A stretch of DNA of 33,442 bases from Bacillota bacterium (lineage in GTDB: Bacteria; Bacillota; DTU030; DUMP01), in assembly GCA_012839445.1 (NCBI GenBank), contig DUNI01000110.1:1-33442 (forward strand). Reading direction: 5' to 3'. A program made the translations under genes and the position numbers. The notes beneath the pieces are model-generated. The model had not been told where the DNA came from and made no database searches. It saw only the letters and a program-made list of their open reading frames with translations. Position 1 is the stretch's first letter, and every line of letters begins with the position of its first letter. This document shows positions 9,145 through 18,926 of this stretch, piece by piece.

Positions 9145-9639
9145 CTAGATTGCAGCTAACCGGTCTACAAGGTTTTCAGCCTCTTCCTCGTCGAGATCTT
9201 TGGCCAAAGCCAGCTCGCTCACTAAAATCTGCCGGGCACTATCGAGCATTTTCTTTTCACCACTGGAGAGACCTTTTTCCATATCCCGCTGTATTAGATT
9301 ACGCACCACTTCGGCCACCTCAAATGCACTGCCGCTTTTTATTTTCTCCATATTGGCCCGATAGCGGCGGTTCCAGTTGTTAGACATTTTGGTGCTTTCG
9401 CTGCGTAATATATCCAGCACTTTATCTGCGTCCTCGGCTGACATGACCTGCCTTAGTCCCACCTCTTCAGTTGAATCCGTAGGCACCATCACCCTCATGT
9501 CTCCGATTGGCATTCGCATAATGTAGTACTGGCGTTTTTCCCCTAAAAATTCCCGTTCTTCGATGACTTCAATCACCCCAGCTCCGTGCATGGGGTAGAC
9601 CACCTTGTCGCCTACTTTGAACATAGATCCGCCTCCCAC
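9145..9639 (-). CDS. CarD/CdnL family transcriptional regulator
   Basis: MFKVGDKVVYPMHGAGVIEVIEEREFLGEKRQYYIMRMPIGDMRVMVPTDS; true start is probably the internal ATG (MFKVGD) next to the SD. Confidence 0.94.
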   Translation of the reverse strand: MGGGSMFKVGDKVVYPMHGAGVIEVIEEREFLGEKRQYYIMRMPIGDMRVMVPTDSTEEVGLRQVMSAEDADKVLDILRSESTKMSNNWNRRYRANMEKIKSGSAFEVAEVVRNLIQRDMEKGLSSGEKKMLDSARQILVSELALAKDLDEEEAENLVDRLAAI

Positions 9640-9657
9640 AAACTACAATACATATAG

Positions 9658-9686
9658 ATGTTAGCACAACGAAAGGGTCGTGTCAA
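9658..9686 (-). promoter_or_regulatory. Candidate sigma-A promoter for carD (TTGACA-17-TAACAT)
   Basis: Direct motif reading on the minus strand. Confidence 0.6.
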
Positions 9687-9783
9687 GATTTAAATTATAT
9701 CACAGGCCCTAAAGTGTGTCAATTGATAACACAGGGTATAAACCCTGTCTAAAAGGTATTTGGTAACTGGTATGAAACCTGCG

Positions 9784-9812
9784 TTGACACATGGCCGAGC
9801 CAAAGATATAAT
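9784..9812 (+). promoter_or_regulatory. Perfect-consensus sigma-A promoter (TTGACA-17-TATAAT) for the plus-strand MazG-like gene
   Basis: TTGACA 9784-9789, TATAAT 9807-9812, spacer 17 nt. Confidence 0.8.
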
Positions 9813-9841
9813 GGGCTCAAGGAAGGGGTGGGGCCTTGGGC

Positions 9842-10237
9842 ATGAAGGATCTCATCTGTTTGGAATTTCAAGATTCCGTAAGTAAATGTCTTTTGCGACA
9901 CCGAAGTATTTTAGATGTTCTATCGAAGCTTCAAGAAGCTACCGCTCGGACAAACCGAGCCGTAGCTAAAAGCGTAACCTGCTGCGGATGTATCGAAATC
10001 CAAGGAAGTAAACAACGCATCCCAGCTGAAGCTAGTTTAGGTGAAGCAGATCGTTTTCTTTCCACCCACTTGGAAGGTGAGTTGTGTGTCAACTGCCGTG
10101 AACAAGTGGAGGAAGAACTTGGCACTATTCTTTTTTACTTAGCCGGGCTATGTAACCTATTGGACATCAGTCTTTACGATCTACTGGTTAAAGAGCAGAA
10201 GAAACTATATTCATTAGGTCCTTTTACTTTAAGCTAA
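9842..10237 (+). CDS. Conserved small protein with MazG-like helical segment and CCGC/CVNC cysteines
   Basis: VEEELGTILFYLAGLCNLLDISLYDLL resembles MazG-type ELGDxLxYLAxLxxxLxIxLxxLL; own promoter, SD AAGGAAGGGG and terminator; ATG 9842 preferred over TTG 9836. Confidence 0.75.
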   Translation: MKDLICLEFQDSVSKCLLRHRSILDVLSKLQEATARTNRAVAKSVTCCGCIEIQGSKQRIPAEASLGEADRFLSTHLEGELCVNCREQVEEELGTILFYLAGLCNLLDISLYDLLVKEQKKLYSLGPFTLS

Positions 10238-10242
10238 TACCT

Positions 10243-10278
10243 ATAAGAAACGCCTGGGAATTCCCAGGTATTTCTTAT
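10243..10278 (+). terminator. Hairpin terminator downstream of the plus-strand gene
   Basis: ATAAGAAA-cg-CCTGGGAA/TTCCCAGG-ta-TTTCTTAT, near-perfect 36 bp palindrome ending T-rich. Confidence 0.75.
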
Positions 10279-10400
10279 ATCTAGACCAACCACTCATAGC
10301 CTGTACTTAAATAAGTCTAAAGGAATAACAGTTATTATATTCGCTATAAGTAGGTAATTTCCTGCCGACACCTTGGTTTCCATCATTATTAGTTACATAT

Positions 10401-10688
10401 TTATATAACATGGTCTTGATCCACTTCAATTAGTTGAGCCACAGTTTTGTCCAAGGCCAACACCGTCTCCCCTACTTTTAGCACCAAGCTGGGAAACCGC
10501 TGCAATAAGGTCAGCTTTGTTCCCGGTAACACTCCTAAGCTCATAAGCTTATTTAAGTGCTCCGGAGAGGTAGCGCTTAAGGTTTTGACTACAGCCTCCT
10601 CAGCTGGCCTCATATCCACTACTGTCTTCATTCTACTTCTTTCTTGACGATGCCTTTCTTGGCGTCGTCCAGGTCCTAACCCTAACAT
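10401..10688 (-). CDS. feoA: FeoA-domain protein
   Basis: LNKLMSLGVLPGTKLTLLQRFPSLVLKVGETVLALDKTVAQLIEV; SD GGAAGGAG supports the first ATG. Confidence 0.85.
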   Translation of the reverse strand: MLGLGPGRRQERHRQERSRMKTVVDMRPAEEAVVKTLSATSPEHLNKLMSLGVLPGTKLTLLQRFPSLVLKVGETVLALDKTVAQLIEVDQDHVI

Positions 10689-10723
10689 TGGTCAGGACTC
10701 CTTCCTTTGAAATGTCGTTATTC

Positions 10724-12178
10724 TCATACCAGTCCCAATGCTATAAGGATAATATTTAAGAAAAAGCCGGCCCCAAAAGCAAACGGGAAAATAAAGCCTG
10801 CCATAGCCAAAGCTGTAACCGGCCCGCGTTCTTTCATCATTATTGAAAACTGGGCAATACAGGGAACAAACAGAGTCAATGTAGCTGCCGCCACCACCAA
10901 TTGTCTGGTGGTAAGAAGCTCCTGGGCTACTAAATCGTATAGACCTGCTGCTCCATAGTCTCGGCGGAAAAACCCAAATAAAAACATGGCTCCGGCCTCA
11001 TAGGGAAGGCCTATGAAAGTCACTAATCTACCCAAACCGGACACAGCATAATCAAATAAGCCGGTGATTTTTCCTAACCAAATTAGAACACTAGATAGTA
11101 CAAACATAGGCATTATTTCAAAGAAATACCACTGCACACGAGTCAAGGTTTTGGTAAGCACATTCCCTAATTGGGGTATGCGCAGCGGTGGCACCTCCAT
11201 ATAAAAGGTCGGACTTTGTCCGGGTAAAACTTGAGCTGCCAAATACCCCACCATGAGAAAAATTAAAAGTACAAAAGTAATCCAGATTACTAACGCCAAC
11301 GGTTTTCTCGAAAGCAACGAGAGAATTACACCTAGCTGAGCCGAACATGGTACCGCCAGTGCTAATAACAAGGTGGCAATAACCCGTTCTCTCTTGGTCT
11401 CCAAAGTACGCGTCACCAGCGTAGCCATGGAAGAGCAACCAAGCCCCAACGTAAGTGGTATTACCGCCCGACCTGAGAGCCCTATGACCTTACATAATCG
11501 ATCCACCAACAATGCTAACCGTGGCAGATAACCGCTGTCTTCTATTAGTGAGAATACAAGAAAAAAACAACCCACAATAGGAAGTATGATGGCTATTGCA
11601 TATCGTAATCCTAAAGTAATAATGCCGTATTCATGGGCCAGCAAATCTTGAATTATCGGCCAGGGAATATATTCTCTTACCAACGCATTAACCCAAGGAT
11701 TCAAATAGCCCTGAAATATGGTGCCCTCTATATAATCTACTACCGTGCCGGCACCAAAAACACCTACAAAACGGTAGAGGGCAAAGTACAATACCAAGAA
11801 AAGTACCGGTATCCCCATCGGCAAACGCATGGTAAGTTCCCCTAGAACATCTAACCACGTTTCACGTCGGAGTCTCTCTTTTATTACCACATCTTGAATC
11901 AGTTTGCTACCGGTCTTCTGTCGGCTTACAGCCACCACGTAGCTAATGGGCTTCGGGCTTAGGCTCCGAACTTCTTCTACCGTGGCATCAATTAGGCCCC
12001 AACGATCTCTACCTTCTTTTTTGCGGACCAAGACTGCAATATCTTGATCCCCCTGTAACAACAACATAGCAATAGAGTAACGCGACAGAGCGTAGTGGCC
12101 TCGCATAAGTCCGGTAATTTTTACAGCTCCCTGTTGTAACCACAGGGGATAGTCGATTTTAGGCCGCTGTGCGGACAA
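10724..12178 (-). CDS. feoB: FeoB membrane (permease) subunit lacking the G domain
   Basis: Gate-type segments (LTLGLGCSSMATLVTRTLETKRERVIATLLLALAVPCSAQLGV), TM-rich; TTG start with SD AGAAGGTGG inside the upstream gene. Confidence 0.88.
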   Translation of the reverse strand: MSAQRPKIDYPLWLQQGAVKITGLMRGHYALSRYSIAMLLLQGDQDIAVLVRKKEGRDRWGLIDATVEEVRSLSPKPISYVVAVSRQKTGSKLIQDVVIKERLRRETWLDVLGELTMRLPMGIPVLFLVLYFALYRFVGVFGAGTVVDYIEGTIFQGYLNPWVNALVREYIPWPIIQDLLAHEYGIITLGLRYAIAIILPIVGCFFLVFSLIEDSGYLPRLALLVDRLCKVIGLSGRAVIPLTLGLGCSSMATLVTRTLETKRERVIATLLLALAVPCSAQLGVILSLLSRKPLALVIWITFVLLIFLMVGYLAAQVLPGQSPTFYMEVPPLRIPQLGNVLTKTLTRVQWYFFEIMPMFVLSSVLIWLGKITGLFDYAVSGLGRLVTFIGLPYEAGAMFLFGFFRRDYGAAGLYDLVAQELLTTRQLVVAAATLTLFVPCIAQFSIMMKERGPVTALAMAGFIFPFAFGAGFFLNIILIALGLV

Positions 12179-12719
12179 GTTCAGCCACCTTCTTTCTTAA
12201 GTTTGCCATGCCTTCATTTAACACAGCCGCTGCCGCCACCACCGGTATTCCTAACCGTTGGCTCAGCAGATCACAATCTAGCCTTAAACCGATTCGGCGC
12301 GCTTCGTCCATCATGTTTATCAGTAAGATTAACGGCATCTCTGCTTCTATAAGCTGCAACGTCAGCGACAGCATACGCTCTAAATTACAAGCGTCCACCA
12401 CATGTATCACAACGCTGGGCTGTTCTTGTAATAACAGTTGTCGAGCCACTTTTTCTTCCTCTGTGATGGGCAACAGAGAATACATACCCGGAGTATCCAC
12501 CACCTCCATTTCTTCTTGAATAAAATACCCGCGTCCCCTGGCAACCTCTACGGTGGTACCGGGGTAATTGGATACCGTCACATAGAGCCCGGTCAAGCGG
12601 TTAAAAACCACACTCTTGCCTACATTGGGATTTCCCACCAGTACTGCCTTTCTTAAGGGAGACTGTCTTAGATTCTTTTTTGTTGATTTCTCCTTCTGCC
12701 AAAAGTAAAACCGGCGCAT
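12159..12719 (-). CDS. FeoB-type small GTPase (stand-alone G domain)
   Basis: G1 GNPNVGKS, G2 YPGTT, G3 DTPGMYSLLP, G4 NMMDEA; SD GGAGGGG. Confidence 0.9.
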   Translation of the reverse strand: MRRFYFWQKEKSTKKNLRQSPLRKAVLVGNPNVGKSVVFNRLTGLYVTVSNYPGTTVEVARGRGYFIQEEMEVVDTPGMYSLLPITEEEKVARQLLLQEQPSVVIHVVDACNLERMLSLTLQLIEAEMPLILLINMMDEARRIGLRLDCDLLSQRLGIPVVAAAAVLNEGMANLRKKVAELVRTAA

Positions 12720-12824
12720 TGCATCCCCTCCGCTGACAATAACAACTTGTTAATATATATGTCCGCCTTTGGGCAACAATCATTAAGGATATAACACCGT
12801 TAAGAACCTTTATGGGCATAGAAA

Positions 12825-12854
12825 AACCACGGAACTAAAAAGAGTCCCGTGGTT
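12825..12854 (-). terminator. Intrinsic terminator downstream of the RseC-family gene
   Basis: AACCACGGGACT/AGTTCCGTGGTT stem followed by TTTC. Confidence 0.75.
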
Positions 12855-12883
12855 GAATTTTTTTGGCCTAACAAAAGCCAAAT

Positions 12884-13324
12884 TTAGAGCACCCGCTCCA
12901 CCGAAGACAAGAAACGTCGGTCTTGCTCTAAGCTCTTATTTTTCCATCGCAGGAGCAAATAGGCTACCCCGAGAAAAACAGCGCCGAAAATAATACTGCC
13001 TCCTTGCTCACTGACCCCAATACGAGGCCCCTGCCAATGTCCTAAGAAAGCTCCGGTAATAAATGAAATCAAGGGCACCATATAAGCCCACACCGCCGCT
13101 AGGATAACACTGTTAGCCGGTGCTGATAGTTCCACCGTCTGTCCTATCGTTGCCTGGGCCGAGTTTAATGCCTCCACAATAATCTCCTTGGGCGGTTCCA
13201 GAACACTTCTTGCCCGCTGCTCCTGTTCGGAGCAGCGACCGCAATGGTTACAAGCTGTGGTTCGGCACACTTTTACCTTAGCCCTGTCGCCACATGTTTC
13301 TACTACCACGCCTATCCGACGCAT
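12884..13324 (-). CDS. SoxR-reducing system protein RseC family
   Basis: N-terminal Cys cluster CRTTACNHCGRCSEQ, two TM segments. Confidence 0.85.
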   Translation of the reverse strand: MRRIGVVVETCGDRAKVKVCRTTACNHCGRCSEQEQRARSVLEPPKEIIVEALNSAQATIGQTVELSAPANSVILAAVWAYMVPLISFITGAFLGHWQGPRIGVSEQGGSIIFGAVFLGVAYLLLRWKNKSLEQDRRFLSSVERVL

Positions 13325-13354
13325 ATACTCACCCTCTCCCTAAATCTGCTGTTA

Positions 13355-14716
13355 CTATCGTGGCAAAGCTATATCCAGGGCCTGGGACACGCTCTCCACA
13401 CCAAGTATAACGGATTTTGACTCTGCCGGCATGCTTTTGGCCTGCCTTTGGGGTACCAATATCTGGTGAAAGCCCAGCGACACGCTCTCTTTCAATCGCG
13501 CTCTTAAATGAGCTACACTTAATACCTCGCCGGTAAGCCCAATTTCACCGGCAGCCACACAGGTTCTTAAGGGTGCTCGGTTCCAAAAGCTGGAGGCGAT
13601 AGCCAAAGCCAAACCTAAGTCGGCAGCAGGATCATCCAGGCGCACTCCACCGGCCACATTAGCATAGACATCAAATGTAGCCAGGGGCAGCCCGGCCCGT
13701 TTTTCAAGCACTGCCAAGAGGGTAAGCAATCTACTAAGATCCACCCCACGGCCTACACGCCGTGGCGGTCCGCCAGCGGCGGGACTTACTAGTGCCTGTA
13801 CTTCCACTAGTAACGGCCGCGTCCCCTGGGTAGTGGCCACCACTACAGCCCCTGGAACAGGTTTAGTACGGTCGCTCAAAAAAAGCTGTGACGGATTAGT
13901 TACTTCTTTTAGACCGGACTGCTCCATGGTAAAAACAGCAATTTCATTAGTGGAGCCAAACCGGTTTTTCACTGCCCTTAGGATTCTATAAGCGCTCTTA
14001 CCTTCCCCTTCGAAGTAAAGCACTGTATCCACCATGTGCTCCAGGAGACGCGGACCAGCCAAGGCACCTTGCTTAGTCACATGTCCGGCAATAAATGTGC
14101 TTACTCCGTGTCCTTTAGCCAAATCAAGCAGTGCTGCCGTGCACTCCCTTATTTGGGCAATACTTCCCGGGGGTGAAGAACTGGTAGATAAAGACATGGT
14201 TTGAATGGAATCGATCACCAGTAAGAAGGGGCCTACTTCACGTACAGCTTCTTGCACCCGGTTTAGATCTGTTTCCGGCAACAATAGAAGTCGTTCAGTT
14301 ACTGCCCCCAGTCTCTCTGCCCGTAACCGAATTTGACGGGCCGATTCTTCTCCTGATACATAAAGAACCACGCCTCGCTCACGAGCCAAAGAGGCCGCTA
14401 ACGACAGTAACAAAGTAGACTTTCCGATGCCGGGATCTCCGCCTACCAAGACTAAGGATGCCGGTACAATACCGCCGCCAAGCACCCGGTCCAGCTCCGC
14501 TGAACCGGTACCCATGCGCCTAATATCTTCACTGGTAATAGCAGTAATGGGTTCCGGCCGGACAGTAGAAACAGGCGCAGCTCGCCGTGGAGCTTGGGCC
14601 TCCTGTCTTTCTTCTATCAAACTATTCCAGGCACCGCAATCCGGGCACCGTCCCAGCCACCTGTAGGCTATATAGCCACACTCCTGGCAACGAAAAGCTA
14701 CCTTATCCCGTGCCAC
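13355..14716 (-). CDS. radA: DNA repair protein RadA/Sms
   Basis: C4 zinc finger (CQECGYIAYRWLGRCPDCGAW), Walker A GGDPGIGKST, KNRFG motif, Lon-like C-terminus. Confidence 0.97.
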   Translation of the reverse strand: MARDKVAFRCQECGYIAYRWLGRCPDCGAWNSLIEERQEAQAPRRAAPVSTVRPEPITAITSEDIRRMGTGSAELDRVLGGGIVPASLVLVGGDPGIGKSTLLLSLAASLARERGVVLYVSGEESARQIRLRAERLGAVTERLLLLPETDLNRVQEAVREVGPFLLVIDSIQTMSLSTSSSPPGSIAQIRECTAALLDLAKGHGVSTFIAGHVTKQGALAGPRLLEHMVDTVLYFEGEGKSAYRILRAVKNRFGSTNEIAVFTMEQSGLKEVTNPSQLFLSDRTKPVPGAVVVATTQGTRPLLVEVQALVSPAAGGPPRRVGRGVDLSRLLTLLAVLEKRAGLPLATFDVYANVAGGVRLDDPAADLGLALAIASSFWNRAPLRTCVAAGEIGLTGEVLSVAHLRARLKESVSLGFHQILVPQRQAKSMPAESKSVILGVESVSQALDIALPR

Positions 14717-14771
14717 TATTCCTCTCCCTTTCTTGCTTTAATCTTCCTTTATCCCAGTTCGGAAAAAGTAA

Positions 14772-14798
14772 CCGCCGGCACCCTTCCAGGCCCGGCGG
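14772..14798 (-). terminator. Candidate intrinsic terminator between clpC and radA
   Basis: CCGCCGG/CCGGCGG stem followed on the minus strand by TTACTTTTT. Confidence 0.6.
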
Positions 14799-14816
14799 CC
14801 GTGCCCATTTCTTGGT

Positions 14817-17285
14817 TTATTGCTCCGTGTCAGCAGCCTTTGCTCCAGAATTGTTAAACACTATCTTATCATCCACGGCGTCAACTTCCACGATATCCCC
14901 AGCCTTGTATCTCCCAGCCAGCATTTCCTCCGACAGCGGATTCTCCAATAGTCTCGTTATAGCCCGTCTAAGGGGACGTGCACCAAACATAGGATCGAAA
15001 CCTTCTTTAGCCAAAACATCCTTGGCTGCCGAGCTAACTCTAAGGGTAAGCTTGCGCTCTTGCAATAAAGCAGACACTTCTTTAAGCATGATATCCACAA
15101 TAGAATGAAGATGCTCTTGACTTAAAGCATGGAACACTATGGTTTCGTCGATACGATTTAGGAATTCGGGTCGGAAAGTGCGTTTTAGCTCATCCAGTAC
15201 TCTGTCTTTCATCTCTTCGTGTTCACCGGCAACACCGGTACGAAAGCCTACAGTGGGCTCTCTACGCAACAATTCGGCTCCTACGTTTGAAGTCATGATC
15301 ACAACGGTATTGCGAAAATCGACAGTGCGACCCTGACCGTCGGTTAAGCGTCCGTCTTCCAGAACCTGCAACAGCACATTGAAAACTTCCGGATTTGCTT
15401 TTTCGATTTCATCAAACAGCACTACCGAATACGGGCGCCTTCGTACAGCTTCAGTAAGTTGCCCCGCTTCTTCGTATCCCACATAACCCGGCGGTGCGCC
15501 AATTAGTCTGGACACAGTATGACGCTCCATATACTCTGACATGTCAAGACGAACCATGGCTTCTTCCTCACCAAACATGGCTTCCGCCAAAGCACGAGCC
15601 AATTCCGTCTTGCCTACGCCAGTCGGGCCCAGAAAGATAAAGGAACCAATGGGTCGTTTAGGATCTTTCAGCCCTGCTCGCGCTCGGCGTACAGCTTTAG
15701 CCACTGCCGCTACGGCCTCGTCCTGCCCGATCACCCGTTTATGAAGTATATCTTCCAATTTCAGCAACCGCTCTGATTCCTCTTCCGCCAGACGTCGGAC
15801 TGGGATACCGGTCCAATCAGCCACCACATGTGCAATGTCGTCGGCCGTCACCTGAACACCGGATTTGCCTTTATCATCGAGCCATTCCTGGCGACTATCA
15901 TCTAGTTTCTGCCGCAGCTCCCGCTCTTTGTCACGCAAACGAGCAGCCTTCTCAAACTCTTGTGCCACCACCGCCGCTTCTTTCTCTTTGCGCACTTCTT
16001 CCACCTGATCCTCCAGATCTTTCACATCTGGTGGAGCCGCAAAAGTTGCTAACCGTACCCGCGACCCAGCCTCGTCAATAAGGTCTATCGCCTTATCAGG
16101 TAAAAATCGTTCAGTAATATAACGACTTGACAGCCGAACTGCAGCCTGCAAAGCGTCATCGGTATACTTCACCCGGTGGTGAGCTTCGTAACGGTCGCGT
16201 AATCCCTCTAAAATTTCCACAGTTTCATCGGGTGTGGGTTCACCTACTGTGATCGGTTGGAAACGGCGTTCCAAGGCAGCGTCTTTTTCAATGTATTTAC
16301 GGTACTCATTGAGCGTGGTAGCTCCCACACACTGCAATTCACCTCGGGCCAACGCCGGCTTAAGAATATTACTGGCGTCAATGGCACCTTCAGCTGCACC
16401 GGCTCCCACCACTGTATGCAATTCATCAATGAATAAGATCACATTACCTGCCTGACGAACCTCGTCCACTACCCGTTTTAAGCGCTCTTCAAACTCGCCG
16501 CGGTACTTAGTGCCGGCCACCACACCGGCTAGATCAAGAATAATTACACGCTTGTCTTTTAAGAGTTCAGGCACTGTGCCCTCTACAATATGTTGAGCCA
16601 AACCTTCTACAATGGCTGTTTTGCCTACGCCGGGCTCACCTATGATAGCTGGATTATTTTTTGTACGACGAGATAGAATCTGAATTACTCGTTCAATCTC
16701 TTTCGTTCGACCAATGACTGGGTCTAACTTCCCTTCACGAGCAAGATTCGTGAGATCGCGGCCTAAGGCATCTAGCGTAGGTGTGGATGATCTGCCACCG
16801 GCAGCTCGTCCCTTACTGCGTTTAGCATCACGAGGCTCGGTAGCACCGAGCAGTTTCAATACCTCTGCTCGCACCTTGTCTAGATCGGCTCCTAGATTCT
16901 CAAGCACCCGCGCAGCTACTCCTTCGCCTTCACGGATTAGCCCCAATAACAAATGCTCAGTACCAATATAATTAACACCCATACCATGAGCTTCTGCTAA
17001 GGCCAATTCAATTACTCGCTTGGCTCGTGGAGTAAGTGTAACTTCCCCCGGTGTAGGAGTCCCGGCACCGGGACCGATGATCTTCTCTACTTCCGCCCGC
17101 ACCTGGTTTAGTTGGATTCCTAATCCATTAAGGGCCTGTGCGGCTACCCCACTGCCTTCGCGAATCAAACCCAGCAGTAGATGCTCAGTACCTACATACG
17201 GATATTTTAACCGCTTTGCTTCTTCTTGTGCCAATATGATTACCTGTTGAGCTCGTTGAGTAAAACGTGCAAACATGAATTGCAC
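14817..17285 (-). CDS. clpC: ATP-dependent Clp protease ATP-binding subunit ClpC
   Basis: Two Clp_N repeats, two AAA+ modules ([20 protein letters not shown]), UVR region. Confidence 0.98.
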   Translation of the reverse strand: MQFMFARFTQRAQQVIILAQEEAKRLKYPYVGTEHLLLGLIREGSGVAAQALNGLGIQLNQVRAEVEKIIGPGAGTPTPGEVTLTPRAKRVIELALAEAHGMGVNYIGTEHLLLGLIREGEGVAARVLENLGADLDKVRAEVLKLLGATEPRDAKRSKGRAAGGRSSTPTLDALGRDLTNLAREGKLDPVIGRTKEIERVIQILSRRTKNNPAIIGEPGVGKTAIVEGLAQHIVEGTVPELLKDKRVIILDLAGVVAGTKYRGEFEERLKRVVDEVRQAGNVILFIDELHTVVGAGAAEGAIDASNILKPALARGELQCVGATTLNEYRKYIEKDAALERRFQPITVGEPTPDETVEILEGLRDRYEAHHRVKYTDDALQAAVRLSSRYITERFLPDKAIDLIDEAGSRVRLATFAAPPDVKDLEDQVEEVRKEKEAAVVAQEFEKAARLRDKERELRQKLDDSRQEWLDDKGKSGVQVTADDIAHVVADWTGIPVRRLAEEESERLLKLEDILHKRVIGQDEAVAAVAKAVRRARAGLKDPKRPIGSFIFLGPTGVGKTELARALAEAMFGEEEAMVRLDMSEYMERHTVSRLIGAPPGYVGYEEAGQLTEAVRRRPYSVVLFDEIEKANPEVFNVLLQVLEDGRLTDGQGRTVDFRNTVVIMTSNVGAELLRREPTVGFRTGVAGEHEEMKDRVLDELKRTFRPEFLNRIDETIVFHALSQEHLHSIVDIMLKEVSALLQERKLTLRVSSAAKDVLAKEGFDPMFGARPLRRAITRLLENPLSEEMLAGRYKAGDIVEVDAVDDKIVFNNSGAKAADTEQ

Positions 17286-17296
17286 CTCCTATAGTA

Positions 17297-18361
17297 TTAT
17301 TGATTATTGTCTCCAGAAAGCTCCTCGCGCACTAAAGCAGCACGCTTTTGATCACGTTCCATTGGCGGCAGCGCATCTCCCGCCACCCGCTGGATAAACC
17401 CAGGACGGGTAATTACCAATAGTTTATTTAAGTTGACTAAATTAACTTGAGACAGTAAATTTAAGTTTACCCCCAAACGCACGTCAGATAAGAGCCGCAT
17501 GGCCTCCTCGCTGGTTAACAGCCGGGCATTAGTCAAAACACCATAGGCCCGCCAAACCATGTCCAACAAGCGGTCTCCCAACTCCTCATAGAGACGACCT
17601 CTGGCAGCGCGCTCCTGTTCAATGACCTGTCCTGAGAGAGCTTGGAGATTCTGAATAAGTTCCTCTTCAGAATGGTTCAAAGTCAACTGATTGGAAATTT
17701 GAAAGAAGTTTCCTAGGGCTTGAGTCCCTTCGCCATAAAGGCCACGCACCACCAACCCAAACTGGGCCAAAGTACCAAATACCTGGCTTGCCTGTTTAAG
17801 AAGTACCAATGCCGGCAAATGCAGCATAACCGACGCTCTCAGACCAGAACCCAGGTTCGTTGGACAAGAAGTTAAGAACCCCAGTTTATCATCAAAAGCA
17901 TACTCTAAATGTTGTTCCAGCGAATCGTCTAACCGGTTAGCTAATTCCCAAGCTTTGTCCAGATTTAATCCTGGCATTAGAACCTGCAACCGCTCATGAT
18001 CTTCTTCATTGATCATTATACTAACCGCTTCGTCATCTCTCAGTACTAGAGCTCGTTGTTTAGGCTCCTTAGTATGTTCCCGGCTCACTAAATGCTTTTC
18101 GATTAGTATCTGCTGCTCCAAAGATGATAGCCGGTCCATCTCCAACAACTGGTAACGCTTAGCTTCCGGTAAATGCTCTGAGGCCTGTCGTAACCGGGTT
18201 AAAGCCTGGCCCAGTTCCTCACTGCTGGCAGTAGACGGAAAAGGCAGATCTGCAAGGTTTCTGGCTAGACGAATCCTTGTGGATATCACCACATCGCTAT
18301 CGGGGCCCTGGCCAAGCCAGGCTGAGTTTGCTTGAGTAAATACTTTTTCCGGATCCACCAT
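17297..18361 (-). CDS. mcsB: Protein arginine kinase McsB
   Basis: STRIRLARNLADLPFP, INEEDHERLQ, TSCPTNLGSGLRASVMLHLPAL, RGLYGEGTQALGNFFQISNQ. Confidence 0.96.
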   Translation of the reverse strand: MVDPEKVFTQANSAWLGQGPDSDVVISTRIRLARNLADLPFPSTASSEELGQALTRLRQASEHLPEAKRYQLLEMDRLSSLEQQILIEKHLVSREHTKEPKQRALVLRDDEAVSIMINEEDHERLQVLMPGLNLDKAWELANRLDDSLEQHLEYAFDDKLGFLTSCPTNLGSGLRASVMLHLPALVLLKQASQVFGTLAQFGLVVRGLYGEGTQALGNFFQISNQLTLNHSEEELIQNLQALSGQVIEQERAARGRLYEELGDRLLDMVWRAYGVLTNARLLTSEEAMRLLSDVRLGVNLNLLSQVNLVNLNKLLVITRPGFIQRVAGDALPPMERDQKRAALVREELSGDNNQ

Positions 18362-18362
18362 A

Positions 18363-18896
18363 TTACTGCCCTCCCTTTAGCTTTTTCTCCAGCGCTTTAA
18401 TCTCATCGCGTAATTTAGCCGCTTGTTCAAAAGCTTCGCTAGCCACAGCTTCTTTCAACTGTCGCCTTAAGGCATCCAGATCATAGCGCAACCGGGCAGT
18501 TCCTCCATGCCGACGCGGCACTTTGCCAACGTGGCACACATCTCCTTGTAGGCGGCGAATAAGCGGATCCAACGGCTCTCGAAAAGTAGAATAGCAACGA
18601 GCGCATCCTAACCGGCCTCGTTCCCGAAAATCGCTGTAGGTCAATCCGCAACCGGGACACCGCTTAGCAGTGCCACCCGCCATCGAACCGGTAAAGCCCG
18701 GATGTTGATCCAGCAAGCTGGCAAAAAGACTGCCCAGGGAAAAATCAGGAAACGCAAAGGTAGGTCCAATAACAATATTCCATTCACCCCGCTCACGGGC
18801 ACACTGTTCACACAGATGCGCTTCGGTAGTATCTCCATTTACCATACGGCGTACATAGACCGTAGCTGGGTTTTTCTTGCAACAATCACATAACAT
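18363..18896 (-). CDS. mcsA: McsA, McsB activator (zinc fingers, UVR motif)
   Basis: MLCDCCKKNPATVYV...CEQC, CPGCGLTYSDFRERGRLGCARCY; SD GGAGG before ATG 18896. Confidence 0.93.
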   Translation of the reverse strand: MLCDCCKKNPATVYVRRMVNGDTTEAHLCEQCARERGEWNIVIGPTFAFPDFSLGSLFASLLDQHPGFTGSMAGGTAKRCPGCGLTYSDFRERGRLGCARCYSTFREPLDPLIRRLQGDVCHVGKVPRRHGGTARLRYDLDALRRQLKEAVASEAFEQAAKLRDEIKALEKKLKGGQ

Positions 18897-18926
18897 AACC
18901 ATCGCCTCCATATTTAGGCTTTGTAT

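Noticed and set aside
12601-12819. 72 aa minus-strand ORF overlapping the start of the FeoB GTPase
   Set aside because: Out of frame with the well-supported GTPase gene, with no family signature
16860-17260. Internal DNA-level repeat in clpC
   Set aside because: Explained by the two Clp_N repeats typical of ClpC
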